From Pelotomaculum isophthalicicum JI (GTDB lineage: Bacteria; Bacillota; Desulfotomaculia; Desulfotomaculales; Pelotomaculaceae): 64,000 bases of DNA. Made by a program: the position numbers and the translations under genes. Within the stretch, counting starts at the first letter, position 1. Each line of letters begins with the position of its first letter. The stretch spans positions 94,324-158,323 of the forward strand of contig NZ_JAKOAV010000003.1 of assembly GCF_029478095.1 (NCBI RefSeq), in the 5' to 3' direction. Under the pieces are notes generated by a model, which had not been told where the DNA came from, ran no database searches, and worked only from the letters and a program-made list of their open reading frames with translations. Positions 9,680-17,901 of the stretch are shown here, piece by piece.

Positions 9680-9708
9680 TTGCACAGGTAATTAATAACT
9701 TATATAAT
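9680..9708 (+). promoter_or_regulatory. Sigma-A type promoter for the riboswitch transcript
   Basis: TTGCAC at 9680-9685, a 17-bp spacer, then TATAAT at 9703-9708. Transcription would begin around 9714-9716, right at the 5' edge of the riboswitch aptamer, which supports both calls. Confidence 0.8.
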
Positions 9709-9710
9709 AA

Positions 9711-9803
9711 CAACAAAGCAATCTATGCCGAAAGGCATAGGGCGCAAAGCTACGGACCTAAAGGGTTATTGATTTGCCTTACGGTAGCCGGGCTGCCTTA
9801 GGT
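9711..9803 (+). promoter_or_regulatory. Cyclic-di-GMP-I (GEMM-I) riboswitch aptamer
   Basis: The sequence carries the conserved parts of the GEMM-I aptamer in order: a hairpin CTATGCC-GAAA-GGCATAG (9723-9740) with a GNRA tetraloop, the joining segment GGCGCAAAGC, then ACGGACCTAA (tetraloop receptor side), and TTACGGTAGCCGGGCTGCC on the 3' side. These match the known class that binds cyclic di-GMP. It lies directly downstream of a promoter and upstream of a strong terminator (9816-9846). The aptamer 3' end CTTAGG (9797-9802) is exactly complementary to CCTAAG (9822-9827) in the terminator's left arm, so an antiterminator can form. Whether ligand turns expression on or off cannot be decided by reading. 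Confidence 0.9.
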
Positions 9804-9815
9804 TATATTATTATC

Positions 9816-9852
9816 GCCAAGCCTAAGTATTTAACTTGGGCTTGGCTTTATT
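9816..9852 (+). terminator. Riboswitch expression platform terminator
   Basis: A 13-bp stem, GCCAAGCCTAAGT paired with ACTTGGGCTTGGC (one G-T pair), loop of five, followed by TTTATTATT. It sits between the GEMM-I aptamer and the first gene at 9913. Confidence 0.88.
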
Positions 9853-9912
9853 ATTACATATTGCGACAAATTGTTTACAATATAGTTGTTTTGAATAACT
9901 GAGGTGTGACAT

Positions 9913-10881
9913 ATGGTTAGAATAAAACCGGTCAAAGGCATATTTATATTACTATTAGGGATTGGTTTACTTATAGGAGCATATGACACTGCCAATGCAG
10001 TTGAACTTAATGGTGTAAGTCTCGGGCCGTCGATCGTCGACAAAACCGTTAAACCAGGGGAAAGCTTCGAACAAGAATTTAACGTGCAGAACCGGACAGG
10101 TGAAATTGTTAGAATTGAAGCATATTTACAGGATTTTCGCGAGGAAAACAACCAGTGGAATAAGGTCGAGGACATTGATTCCAGCTGGTCGCCCATGACC
10201 TGGGCTACTGTCGTCAGCGCTCCGGAAAAACTGGATAATGGGGAACAAGGTAAAATCCGTGTAAGATTTGATGTTCCTTTAAATGCTGAAGCGGGTGAGC
10301 ATGTAACTTATTTTAACAGCAAATTCATACCTATGCTCCCGGAACAAGAAGGGAAGTTGTCCGCGGCTATTACTGTGGCATCAGAAATCCGCTCGCTTGT
10401 TTACGTGAAAGTAACCGATGCCGCTGGAAGTTTAAACCTAAAGCGAGACTGGCGCGTTATTAAAGCGGATACAGGTTTCTGGAACACTGGCAAGCCTGTT
10501 TTTATTGTGGCTGTAACAAACACAGGTGATGTGCACCTGGAAGTACGGGGTAATATTGAAATTTATGACGTTCTGAGAAACCAGAGGACTCAACTCAATG
10601 TACCATTGTTTAACGTTTTGCCCGGTAAAGAGAAAAAGATTGAAATTCCTTGGGACGAAGCGCCATTCATCGGTTATTTCCAAGGAAACATGTTGTTGAC
10701 CTATAATAGTGAGAACTTTTATGAACGAAAGCTATCATTCTTAACCGGACCTCTGCTTACAATGGCTGGTACGGTGACGATTATTGCGGCCATTATTCTT
10801 GCCGTCATTCTATATATTCGCAAGCTTCACAAACGGTTGGCGGAAAAAGGAGGACTGCAGGACAATAATCCCGGAGCATAA
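9913..10881 (+). CDS. Exported, membrane-anchored beta-sandwich protein (DUF916/WxLIP-like layout)
   Basis: 322 aa. An N-terminal signal segment (about residues 8-29, FILLLGIGLLIGAYDTANA) precedes an Ig-like domain with the pattern expected for DUF916-type proteins: PGESFEQEFNVQNRTGE, then a second beta domain near 160-260 (FIVAVTNTGDVHLEVRGNIEIYD), one transmembrane helix (about 275-300) and a short basic tail RKLHKRLAEK. This is the layout of WxL-interacting proteins, which hold surface proteins at the cell wall; sequence family membership is inferred. ATG 9913 after GAGGTG (9901-9906). First gene under the cyclic-di-GMP riboswitch. Confidence 0.82.
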   Translation: MVRIKPVKGIFILLLGIGLLIGAYDTANAVELNGVSLGPSIVDKTVKPGESFEQEFNVQNRTGEIVRIEAYLQDFREENNQWNKVEDIDSSWSPMTWATVVSAPEKLDNGEQGKIRVRFDVPLNAEAGEHVTYFNSKFIPMLPEQEGKLSAAITVASEIRSLVYVKVTDAAGSLNLKRDWRVIKADTGFWNTGKPVFIVAVTNTGDVHLEVRGNIEIYDVLRNQRTQLNVPLFNVLPGKEKKIEIPWDEAPFIGYFQGNMLLTYNSENFYERKLSFLTGPLLTMAGTVTIIAAIILAVILYIRKLHKRLAEKGGLQDNNPGA

Positions 10882-10935
10882 TCATAATTAAATGACACCA
10901 ACGGTCCGGGTACAACATGAAAGGAGGTGAATTAG

Positions 10936-11406
10936 GTGAAAAAAACCGTAGCTATTCTTTTGATGCTAGGAATACTGATGGTTGCCGCGGGCATAGTGAA
11001 TGCAGCCACCTTGGCTATAACCGCCAATGTTCAAAACTCATTGACCCTGGCGCTTAATCCAGCTTCTTTGACCTTTAACAACGTACAGCAAGGTACTGCT
11101 ACTACCCCTGAGACATTGACAGCCACCACCAGTGGAACCGGTGCCTACCAACTCCAGCTTTCAAGCACATCATTCATCGCGTCTGGAGGAGTAACACAAC
11201 CGGCTAGTGTGCTGCAGTACAGGGATCAATTGTTAGCAGGTAATTACGCAAATGCTTCAGGTACTGCTACAAACATGTTGGCTTCCGCCGGTACAGCAGT
11301 CGTAGGTGGGGATGCGAAGAACTTCGACATTCGGGTTAATTTCCCGGGTAACGCAAGTGACGGCAGTTACACTGCCACAGTTACAATTTCCGCTGTCCCA
11401 CAATAA
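10936..11406 (+). CDS. Secreted small beta-rich protein
   Basis: 156 aa with a classic signal peptide (KKTVAILLMLGILMVAAGIVNA, cleavage after residue ~22) and a mature part rich in Ala, Thr, Ser and Gly, with alternating beta pattern and no cysteine. GTG 10936 follows AAAGGAGGTGA (10920-10930), the strongest site in this cluster, suggesting high expression. It resembles small WxL-type or spore-coat-U-like secreted subunits in layout but lacks a visible WxL pair. Lies 54 bp after the anchored protein, so probably in the same riboswitch-controlled transcript and perhaps its partner on the surface. Confidence 0.75.
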   Translation: MKKTVAILLMLGILMVAAGIVNAATLAITANVQNSLTLALNPASLTFNNVQQGTATTPETLTATTSGTGAYQLQLSSTSFIASGGVTQPASVLQYRDQLLAGNYANASGTATNMLASAGTAVVGGDAKNFDIRVNFPGNASDGSYTATVTISAVPQ

Positions 11407-11537
11407 AAGCATTGCCATAAAACAAATAATCCAAAAAAGGCTGCCACCCAAAACGGATTTTGTCTTGACAATGCTTAAGTTTATTTTAACATGATCACAA
11501 GACGAAAACAAATCTAGAAATAAGTGGGATAGCGTAT

Positions 11538-11602
11538 GTATAGTGTCTGGGACTTTAGTCCCAGACACTATACTACTTGCCGCTTTGCTGGCTGCAAGTA
11601 GT
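11538..11602. repeat. Two abutting perfect hairpins
   Basis: A perfect 17-bp inverted repeat (11538-11554 with 11557-11573, loop TT; arms contain GTGTCTGGGACT/AGTCCCAGACAC) is directly followed by a 9-bp inverted repeat ACTACTTGC/GCAAGTAGT (11572-11580 with 11594-11602). The second hairpin ends 25 bp before the start of the next gene. No T run follows either hairpin, so they are not simple terminators. Confidence 0.8.
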
Positions 11603-11626
11603 GGTTGGACTAAGGGGGAAGATGCG

Positions 11627-12211
11627 TTGGGTAAATGGACGGTAAAACTCCTTTGTTTACTTCTGGGGTCGCTTTGTTTAATAATTTGCTCTGCAAACGG
11701 CGCCAACCTGGAAACTAAGGCCAATATACAGAAACAGCTTGATGTCATAATAGATGCTAATTCATTGTCATTTCCAACGGTTAATGTTGGCAAAATTAGC
11801 GAAGAAAAAAATGTTACTGTCATGGTTAAGGGTAATGACCTATATCAGCTATATATTCAAGCAACAGTTTTAAAAGCAGATGGTTTAAAGGAGCTTCTGC
11901 CAACTGTGCTGGAGTTCAAGGAAAAGTCGGAGTCACGGTGGCTTCCTGCATCAGATGCGCTGATTCCTGTATTGACAACGCCGGCTATGGCAAAAGCGAG
12001 TGGCGATCAAAAAGAAATAGCTTTTCGCTTGAATGTTCCACCTTCCGCTAAGCCTGGCTTGTATAGTTGTGAAGTGAATATAATTGCCTGTGTGTACGCG
12101 GATGCAAATAAAAGTGTGAACAAAGATATTCCTGCCGGTGTAAGCGAAGATGTTCATAAGATTGACAATGAAAATGATTCTACAAGTGTAAGCGAACATG
12201 TTTATAATTGA
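11627..12211 (+). CDS. Secreted beta-rich protein, paralogue-like to the preceding gene
   Basis: From TTG 11627 (site AAGGGGGAAG at 11611-11620) the protein is 194 aa with a signal peptide VKLLCLLLGSLCLIICSANG and a mature part that opens like the preceding secreted protein: TKANIQKQLDVIIDANSLSF against ITANVQNSLTLALNPASLTF. It has a related ending with PPSAKPGLYSCEVNIIA, then a charged Ser/Asp/Asn-rich tail of about 35 residues. An earlier ATG/TTG-type start at 11543 lies inside the 17-bp hairpin and is unlikely. Probably a surface subunit acting with the two genes upstream. Confidence 0.72.
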   Translation: MGKWTVKLLCLLLGSLCLIICSANGANLETKANIQKQLDVIIDANSLSFPTVNVGKISEEKNVTVMVKGNDLYQLYIQATVLKADGLKELLPTVLEFKEKSESRWLPASDALIPVLTTPAMAKASGDQKEIAFRLNVPPSAKPGLYSCEVNIIACVYADANKSVNKDIPAGVSEDVHKIDNENDSTSVSEHVYN

Positions 12212-12233
12212 TATGTTAAGCTGTGAATAATTT

Positions 12234-14294
12234 TTATTGATGAGGGAGTGTTGACAAAAATTTCTGGACAAGCTGTGGGTCGAATTGTTCACCGGAACAT
12301 TTTTTTAATTCAACCACTGCTTCACTAACAGTTGTAGCTTTTCGGTAAGGACGGTCGCTCGTCATAGCGTCATAAGCATCGACAATTGCCAGGATGCGGC
12401 ACTCCAAGGGAATTTCTTCACCTGCCAAACCCAACGGATAACCTTTACCGTTAAACCATTCGTGGTGTTTGAGAATCCAATCGGCGATAGATTTAAGATC
12501 GGGCACAGTGTTGGCGATTCGGCAACCGATTTCACAGTGCTGTTTGATTTGGAGAAATTCATCATCATTAAGGGGACCTGGCTTAAATAGAATCCGGTCA
12601 GGTATGCCGATTTTGCCAAGGTCGTGGAATAGGGTAAAAAGACGCAAGTCGTTTAGCATATGATCGGGGATACCACAAGCAATAGCAAGCTGCACAACCA
12701 TTTCCTGCATTCGTTCAGCGTGCCCCTCGGTTATAAAATCTCTGGCCTCCAGAACCTTCTTTAAGGTGTTTACAATGATGCTGCGGGTACTCTGGGCGTG
12801 ACTTAGTTTTTCCCTGTACATATTGAGGTCCGCCTCTTTAAATAGGTCGGTTGAGCTTTTTGTGATGTCGTTGCTAACTGCAAATCCGGTTGATAAGCTT
12901 AAAGAGATTTCCGGCTGGCTCTTATTGTATTTTTTAATGGCATTTTTTAGCCGTTGACATGCGTTTTCAACTGTGGAATTATCGGTACTTGGGAGTATAA
13001 TTACAAATTCATCTCCACCAATACGGGCTACAATATCACTCTTGCGAAAACAGTTGCTGAGCAAATTTGCCGCTGCTTGAAGCAGTTTGTTGCCTGCTTC
13101 GTGTCCCATGGTGTCGTTAACTAGTTTTAACCCATCCACATCACAAACAATAATTCCCAACGGTAAATAGCTGCCGCCCTCCATACGGTGCATTTCTTCA
13201 TTGAAGAATGCACGGTTATAAAGTCCGGTGAGGGAGTCGTGCAAACTCAAATATTTGTATTGCTTTTCAACCTGCTTGCGTTCGGTTATATCATAGTAAT
13301 GTTCAATCCGCCCGCCTGCGTATAACCCTGAATAGATAGGCTGGCTATAATGTTCTAGCCAACGTTCCTGGTGCTGCTCAGAAGGTGAAACGTGACATTC
13401 AAAGCTTTCCACATATGTATTATCTTCATAAGTGGCCAGCAGCTTTTGGGCGAATGTTTCAGGCTGGGCAAAGAAGTATTTTATTCTTTCATCGATCAGA
13501 TTTCGCGCGCTGATCCCAAGAATTTCTTCTCTGTGCAACAAAAAAAAGCTCTCAAGAGCCCTGTTCAACCAGACAACTTTAAAATCCCAGTCTAGAATCA
13601 TTATGCCCACAGCAGAACTGTCGAGCACGTCATCGACCAGTGTGCGAAATCTTTCCTCGCTGTCTTTTAAAGCCTCTTCAGCCTGTTTGCGTGCTGTGAT
13701 GTCATTAAGTACGCCGGTCAAGCCGGCAAGTTTTTCGCTTTCAAAGAGCGGGCCGCAGGAGATGCGAAAGTGGCGATATGCTCCGGATTTATTGATGAGC
13801 CGGCATTCATACAGTACTTCTTCTGTTTTTGCTTTTTCTAACATGGCCAATAGACCATTAGAATCGTCAGAATGCACAAAGTTAGTGATAGATTTGCCTT
13901 TAAATTCGTCTGGTTTAAAAGCGGATAATTTTTCTATAACCGGGCTCACGTATGTTATAAAATTATATAGATCTAAAGTAAAAATGGCATCATTGATGTT
14001 TTCCACCAGCGTACGGTATCTTTCCTCAGATTTATTTAATTTCTCCTGGATTCCCGTCAATTCCAGCAACTGTAAACGATAAAGCCGCCAAATAAGGAAA
14101 ATAAACAAAAATCCAAATATCAACACCATTGTATTGCATAGAAGTTGACTATCGCATTTATCTGTATCAGGAAAAAAAACATCTATAAAGAACCGTTCCA
14201 GCAAAATGCTAATTAAGTAACATATCGTAAAACCAATAAGATAATAAAATGCTTTGGATAAATAATTGTTGTTTTTAAACAATAGTTTAATCAC
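12234..14294 (-). CDS. Membrane PAS-PAS-GGDEF-HD-GYP cyclic-di-GMP protein
   Basis: 686 aa. Two N-terminal transmembrane helices (about 13-33 and 54-71), two PAS domains (about 86-205 and 210-340), a GGDEF domain with intact GGDEF at 426-430 and an inhibitory-site RKSD at 417-420 (RxxD five residues ahead), and an HD-GYP phosphodiesterase domain with HD at 557-558 and HHEWFNGKGYP at 610-620. It may both make and break cyclic di-GMP in response to a membrane or redox signal sensed by the PAS domains. Convergent with the riboswitch-controlled surface cluster, so the messenger and its sensor sit together. Start GTG 14294 has GGAG almost touching it; TTG 14282 is an alternative. Confidence 0.93.
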   Translation of the reverse strand: MIKLLFKNNNYLSKAFYYLIGFTICYLISILLERFFIDVFFPDTDKCDSQLLCNTMVLIFGFLFIFLIWRLYRLQLLELTGIQEKLNKSEERYRTLVENINDAIFTLDLYNFITYVSPVIEKLSAFKPDEFKGKSITNFVHSDDSNGLLAMLEKAKTEEVLYECRLINKSGAYRHFRISCGPLFESEKLAGLTGVLNDITARKQAEEALKDSEERFRTLVDDVLDSSAVGIMILDWDFKVVWLNRALESFFLLHREEILGISARNLIDERIKYFFAQPETFAQKLLATYEDNTYVESFECHVSPSEQHQERWLEHYSQPIYSGLYAGGRIEHYYDITERKQVEKQYKYLSLHDSLTGLYNRAFFNEEMHRMEGGSYLPLGIIVCDVDGLKLVNDTMGHEAGNKLLQAAANLLSNCFRKSDIVARIGGDEFVIILPSTDNSTVENACQRLKNAIKKYNKSQPEISLSLSTGFAVSNDITKSSTDLFKEADLNMYREKLSHAQSTRSIIVNTLKKVLEARDFITEGHAERMQEMVVQLAIACGIPDHMLNDLRLFTLFHDLGKIGIPDRILFKPGPLNDDEFLQIKQHCEIGCRIANTVPDLKSIADWILKHHEWFNGKGYPLGLAGEEIPLECRILAIVDAYDAMTSDRPYRKATTVSEAVVELKKCSGEQFDPQLVQKFLSTLPHQ

Positions 14295-14488
14295 TCCGTT
14301 AATTGTTTAATGGAAGCAATAGTTTTTATACTTATTTTATTGAGGTATATTTGTCATATTTTCGACATAAATACTTAGAATCCTTTTTATGCCAGGGTGC
14401 CAATATCGGGAGATATAATATAAATTAAATTAGAAGAAGTGTAATAATATGTATTTACAAGTTATTATCATATAAACGACAATAATTC

Positions 14489-14526
14489 AAAAAAACACCA
14501 TTTGCCTTGTTAAGCATCCGGTGTTT
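14489..14526 (-). terminator. Terminator of the activase operon
   Basis: Read on the minus strand: AAACACC...GGTGTTT with a partly paired interior, followed by a run of seven T (A run at 14489-14495 on the plus strand). About 60 bp after the activase stop. Confidence 0.7.
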
Positions 14527-14584
14527 ATCAGATGTTAATAAATATTATTGGTTAACAGATAACGGACTGTAAAATAAGCTGAGC

Positions 14585-15547
14585 TTAGCTGTTTTCAACT
14601 ACATCCCACTTGTTGCACCGTGAACCCCAACGTCCGATAACTTTTTCTTCTTCATAAATCTCCACTATTTCACAAACGTTTGGGCAACCATTACAATCGA
14701 AATTGCCGGTCCGGTATGGGAGACCCATTGTTTTAAATCCCTTAAAGCGAGTTTTACCGGTCATGGCAACTTCTTCCCTGGCTAGTTGGGCGGCACCGAT
14801 CGCCCCCATTACCCCAAAATGCTCTGGTATTTGTATGGGTATGCCCAGCGCTTCTTCAAAGGCGGCTCTGATCCCTACATTGGCGGCGACCCCGCCCTGA
14901 AACATTACGGGCGGCAATATTTCCTTGCCTTTGCCGACGTTATTGAGATAATTCCGGACCAGGGCCTGGCACAAGCCCTTGATGATATCCTCTATCTTAT
15001 GTCCCATTTGCTGTTTGTGAATCATGTCCGATTCGGCAAAAACTGTACACCGCCCGGCTATACGGACAGGGGTTTCGGAACGAAGCGCCAGACCTCCGAA
15101 CTGGTCAATCGGGATATTCAGCCGGGAAGCCTGCTGATCCAAAAACGAACCAGTGCCGGCTGCGCATACCGTATTCATAGCGAAGTCAGTCACGATTCCA
15201 TCTCTTAAAATGATGATCTTTGAATCTTGGCCGCCGATCTCAAGGACGGTTTGAACTTCGGGAATGAGCATGGATGCCGCTACAGCGTGCGCGGTTATTT
15301 CGTTTTTTATTACATCCGCCCCGACCATCACCCCGGCCAGATAACGGCCGCTCCCTGTTGTGCCGACACCCGCGATTTCTAAATCCGCAGGAAGAAAACC
15401 GGCAGTTTGTTTCAGCCCTTCCTGGATTACTTCAATGGGTCTGCCCTGGGTGCGCAGATAAAGACCGGTAATTACTGTTCCAGCCTCGTCAAGAATGACA
15501 ATATTTATACTGACTGAACCGACATCAATACCCAAGTATGCCTTCAT
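14585..15547 (-). CDS. 2-hydroxyacyl-CoA dehydratase activase-type ATPase (BadF/HgdC family)
   Basis: ASKHA-fold ATPase that uses ATP to drive one electron from ferredoxin into a dehydratase or reductase. The phosphate motifs YLGIDVGSVSINI and LEIGGQDSKII are present, as is the cysteine that holds the bridging 4Fe-4S cluster in NTVCAAGTGSFLDQQASRL. The C-terminus carries extra cysteines (CNGCPNVC and a last GSRC), not found in the shortest activases. Start ATG 15547 after GGAAAGGA; 320 aa. Last gene of a three-gene operon, 18 bp after the preceding stop. No dehydratase subunits are in the window, so the partner is unknown. Confidence 0.88.
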   Translation of the reverse strand: MKAYLGIDVGSVSINIVILDEAGTVITGLYLRTQGRPIEVIQEGLKQTAGFLPADLEIAGVGTTGSGRYLAGVMVGADVIKNEITAHAVAASMLIPEVQTVLEIGGQDSKIIILRDGIVTDFAMNTVCAAGTGSFLDQQASRLNIPIDQFGGLALRSETPVRIAGRCTVFAESDMIHKQQMGHKIEDIIKGLCQALVRNYLNNVGKGKEILPPVMFQGGVAANVGIRAAFEEALGIPIQIPEHFGVMGAIGAAQLAREEVAMTGKTRFKGFKTMGLPYRTGNFDCNGCPNVCEIVEIYEEEKVIGRWGSRCNKWDVVENS

Positions 15548-15565
15548 AACAATCCTTTCCGTCAA

Positions 15566-16669
15566 TCAACATGTAAGAGACTGAACTTCGCTCCGGAATT
15601 GTTTTTTTCTTCTGAGTAAATCAACAAACGCTTCAAGCCGGGTAGTCATGCCGGCTTTTCCAGTCTGTTCGTCAAGGAAGAAAGTAAGCACCGGGATGTT
15701 ATAATCTTTACTCACCTTTGGCAGGATAGTACGTGCTACTATTTCCGGAATACAGGTAAATGGCGCGAGCTGGATCATCCCATCGAAGCCGCGCTTGGCG
15801 TAAAGCACGGTGTTGCCGATAGAATCCCGGCCATGTCCGCCAATTAGTTCAGGGAGGTAAGGAGAAGCGGCTTCTTTAACTGTAATGCCCTCTGTTGTTT
15901 CGTTCCAGGAGTTATCCCTGGTCCAGCCTGTCAGGAACATCGACCTTTCTACTTCAACTCCCAGGTTTCCGAGAGTCTCTTCGATTTCCAGGTTGCTGGC
16001 CGGTTCTAAAAGGACGTAGATTTCCCCGATGATGCCAACTTTTAAAACATTACGGTTGGGATCTTGAGGAATGCTGTTAAGCGCTTCTATCGCGGTGGAT
16101 TCGGCCTCAATAATTTGTTCAGTGGTATAGGCCTGATCAATCCAGTCCAGGACTTTCCGGTAGACTCTGGTAGTGTTGCCGCGGCTGATTTCCCTTGGCC
16201 GCACGATGTGGCTCAGTTTTTCAAGGTTATCCAGGGCTTGAAGCTTACGCCATGCCCGCTTTACATGGGCGATAATACCTCTTATGGAGACTCTTGCCTT
16301 GTTCAGCGCACGAACACTTTTATAAAACTTAAAGGGATGCAGGCGGGGCGGTTCAATAACGATCATTTTAATTTTGTGCCCTAAATCATTGAGTATTTTA
16401 TGGTGCAGCATGGCGTATTCCCCGGCGCGGCATGGACCGACGCCGCCCGTGGTGACAATAGTGTCGATTCCCATCTCTATAGTTTCCAGGTAGGTGCCCA
16501 TCAGGATTTTTAGCGGAAAACAGGCAAATTCGGGAGCATACCTTATTCCCAGGTCCAGAGTGCGTTTACTGGGACGGGGAGGAACTACCACCTCGTTTCC
16601 CAAATCCTCTAAAAACATTTTAAAAGTGCGGTAGGATTCTCCCATGCGCGGGAAAGTTATTTTAGGCAT
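15566..16669 (-). CDS. Activase-associated CoA-dehydratase-related protein (COG3581 type)
   Basis: 367 aa. Related to the dehydratase D-component fold that is fused to the activase domain in the very large activase proteins of other anaerobes. Cysteines that could bind a cluster are in YAPEFACFPLKI and GVGPCRAGEYAML; near the C-terminus is FDGMIQLAPFTCIPEIVA, followed by DEQTGKAGMTTRLEAFVDLLRRK. This last block is nearly repeated in the neighbour upstream (DEHTGEAGMSTRLEAFVDMVKRRK), showing the two genes are homologous halves. ATG 16669 after GGAGGCG; overlaps the upstream gene by 13 bp, implying coupled translation. Confidence 0.85.
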   Translation of the reverse strand: MPKITFPRMGESYRTFKMFLEDLGNEVVVPPRPSKRTLDLGIRYAPEFACFPLKILMGTYLETIEMGIDTIVTTGGVGPCRAGEYAMLHHKILNDLGHKIKMIVIEPPRLHPFKFYKSVRALNKARVSIRGIIAHVKRAWRKLQALDNLEKLSHIVRPREISRGNTTRVYRKVLDWIDQAYTTEQIIEAESTAIEALNSIPQDPNRNVLKVGIIGEIYVLLEPASNLEIEETLGNLGVEVERSMFLTGWTRDNSWNETTEGITVKEAASPYLPELIGGHGRDSIGNTVLYAKRGFDGMIQLAPFTCIPEIVARTILPKVSKDYNIPVLTFFLDEQTGKAGMTTRLEAFVDLLRRKKQFRSEVQSLTC

Positions 16670-17649
16670 GCCAACGCCTCCTTCCGACGCTTCACCATAT
16701 CGACAAAGGCTTCAAGACGCGTAGACATACCGGCTTCGCCAGTATGTTCGTCGATCATCAAAGTCATAAAAGGTATGTTCCGATGCTTCTTCGCTTCCAG
16801 TTCAATAAACTTGTTTAACAGTGAGTCCGGCCCGCACCCGAAGGCGGTGAGGTGCAGCAAACCGTCTATGTGTCCCCGTTTAAATAAGAAATGGGCGGCT
16901 TTTAAGGCCCGGTCGCTAAAAGTCCAGAAAAGCCGTTTCGGTAAGCCGCAATTTTTCTGACAGGCCAATGATAACGGGGAAATGTTCTCAGCGGTGATCG
17001 TACCTACTCCCAAACGCCGGAGTTTATCCAAAAGATTTACGCTGATAAAACTGTCATAAATGTTGTAAGGATAACCAATAACCGCAAACTTCAGACTTGT
17101 GGCAGGAGGTTTTGGCAAAGAACCCGGCTTATGCAATAAGTTCATTGCTTCATGTGGATGCCAGCCTTGTCGTAATAGCTTGTTATATCTTTTCAAGGTG
17201 CCGCATGCTTTTCTGTAAGCATGAGAGGATAAATACTTGCTGGCGCCGAATATGTCGCCAATTTCCATGTAAGCCTTGAGCATGGCAAAACGTCCCTGGC
17301 GTGTGTCCATGCGAACATCAATGACCGGTGGCAAGCCGGTTACTGAATGCTTGATCATGTCTGGCAAGCCAAGGAATTTTGGACAATAAATTGTTTTGCG
17401 GTTGATGCATACTACTCTAGGTATGAAGAGGTAGTCAACGCGATCTTTAAGCCCCATGACGTGGCCGAAAAAAAGCTTTACCGGTACGCAAGCGTCTGCA
17501 AGCGCCTCACGAACACCATTATTCAGTATTTCTTTAGTCGTCTTTCCAGAGGTAACTACCTGAACGCCGATCTCGTTAAAGAAGGCTTGCCACAACGGGT
17601 AATAGATATAATATAATAAAGCGTTGGGTATGCCGACTTTAACAGCCAA
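16657..17649 (-). CDS. Activase-associated CoA-dehydratase-related protein (COG3580 type)
   Basis: 330 aa, first gene of the operon. Starts KVGIPNALLYYIYYPLW and has cysteines in ADACVPVKLFFGH, RVVCINRKTIYCPKF and LTAFGCGPDSLLNKF, a pattern suited to a 4Fe-4S cluster. The C-terminal DEHTGEAGMSTRLEAFVDMV block is shared with the following gene. TTG 17649 after GGGAGGAAA. Together the three genes equal one large activase split into parts. Substrate unknown. Confidence 0.85.
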   Translation of the reverse strand: MAVKVGIPNALLYYIYYPLWQAFFNEIGVQVVTSGKTTKEILNNGVREALADACVPVKLFFGHVMGLKDRVDYLFIPRVVCINRKTIYCPKFLGLPDMIKHSVTGLPPVIDVRMDTRQGRFAMLKAYMEIGDIFGASKYLSSHAYRKACGTLKRYNKLLRQGWHPHEAMNLLHKPGSLPKPPATSLKFAVIGYPYNIYDSFISVNLLDKLRRLGVGTITAENISPLSLACQKNCGLPKRLFWTFSDRALKAAHFLFKRGHIDGLLHLTAFGCGPDSLLNKFIELEAKKHRNIPFMTLMIDEHTGEAGMSTRLEAFVDMVKRRKEALACLK

Positions 17650-17901
17650 GACAAGATTTCCTCCCTTTTGGTTAAGGCAAATTCTGTATAACTATATGAA
17701 CTAACAGGCATGTTATACCAGTAAATATGATAAAAGAATTCTATGCCCGATTAAAAATTCCTTCAAGAATCGATATTAAAAAGCTGTGCGCCCCGTTACA
17801 ACGTGCGTGATATGGAGATAATTGCAGGATATTGAAAAAATACAGTGAAATATTAATATAATTATGCTAACCCGCTTAATTACATTAGTTGGAAAGGTGT
17901 G

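Noticed and set aside
13432..14082. 216-codon plus-strand frame inside the PAS-GGDEF-HD-GYP gene
   Set aside because: Antisense shadow of a gene with clear domains; Ser/Leu-rich translation without motifs.
12234..14294. Degenerate GGDEF used only as a sensor
   Set aside because: GGDEF at 426-430 and the RxxD I-site are intact, so catalytic activity should be assumed until tested.
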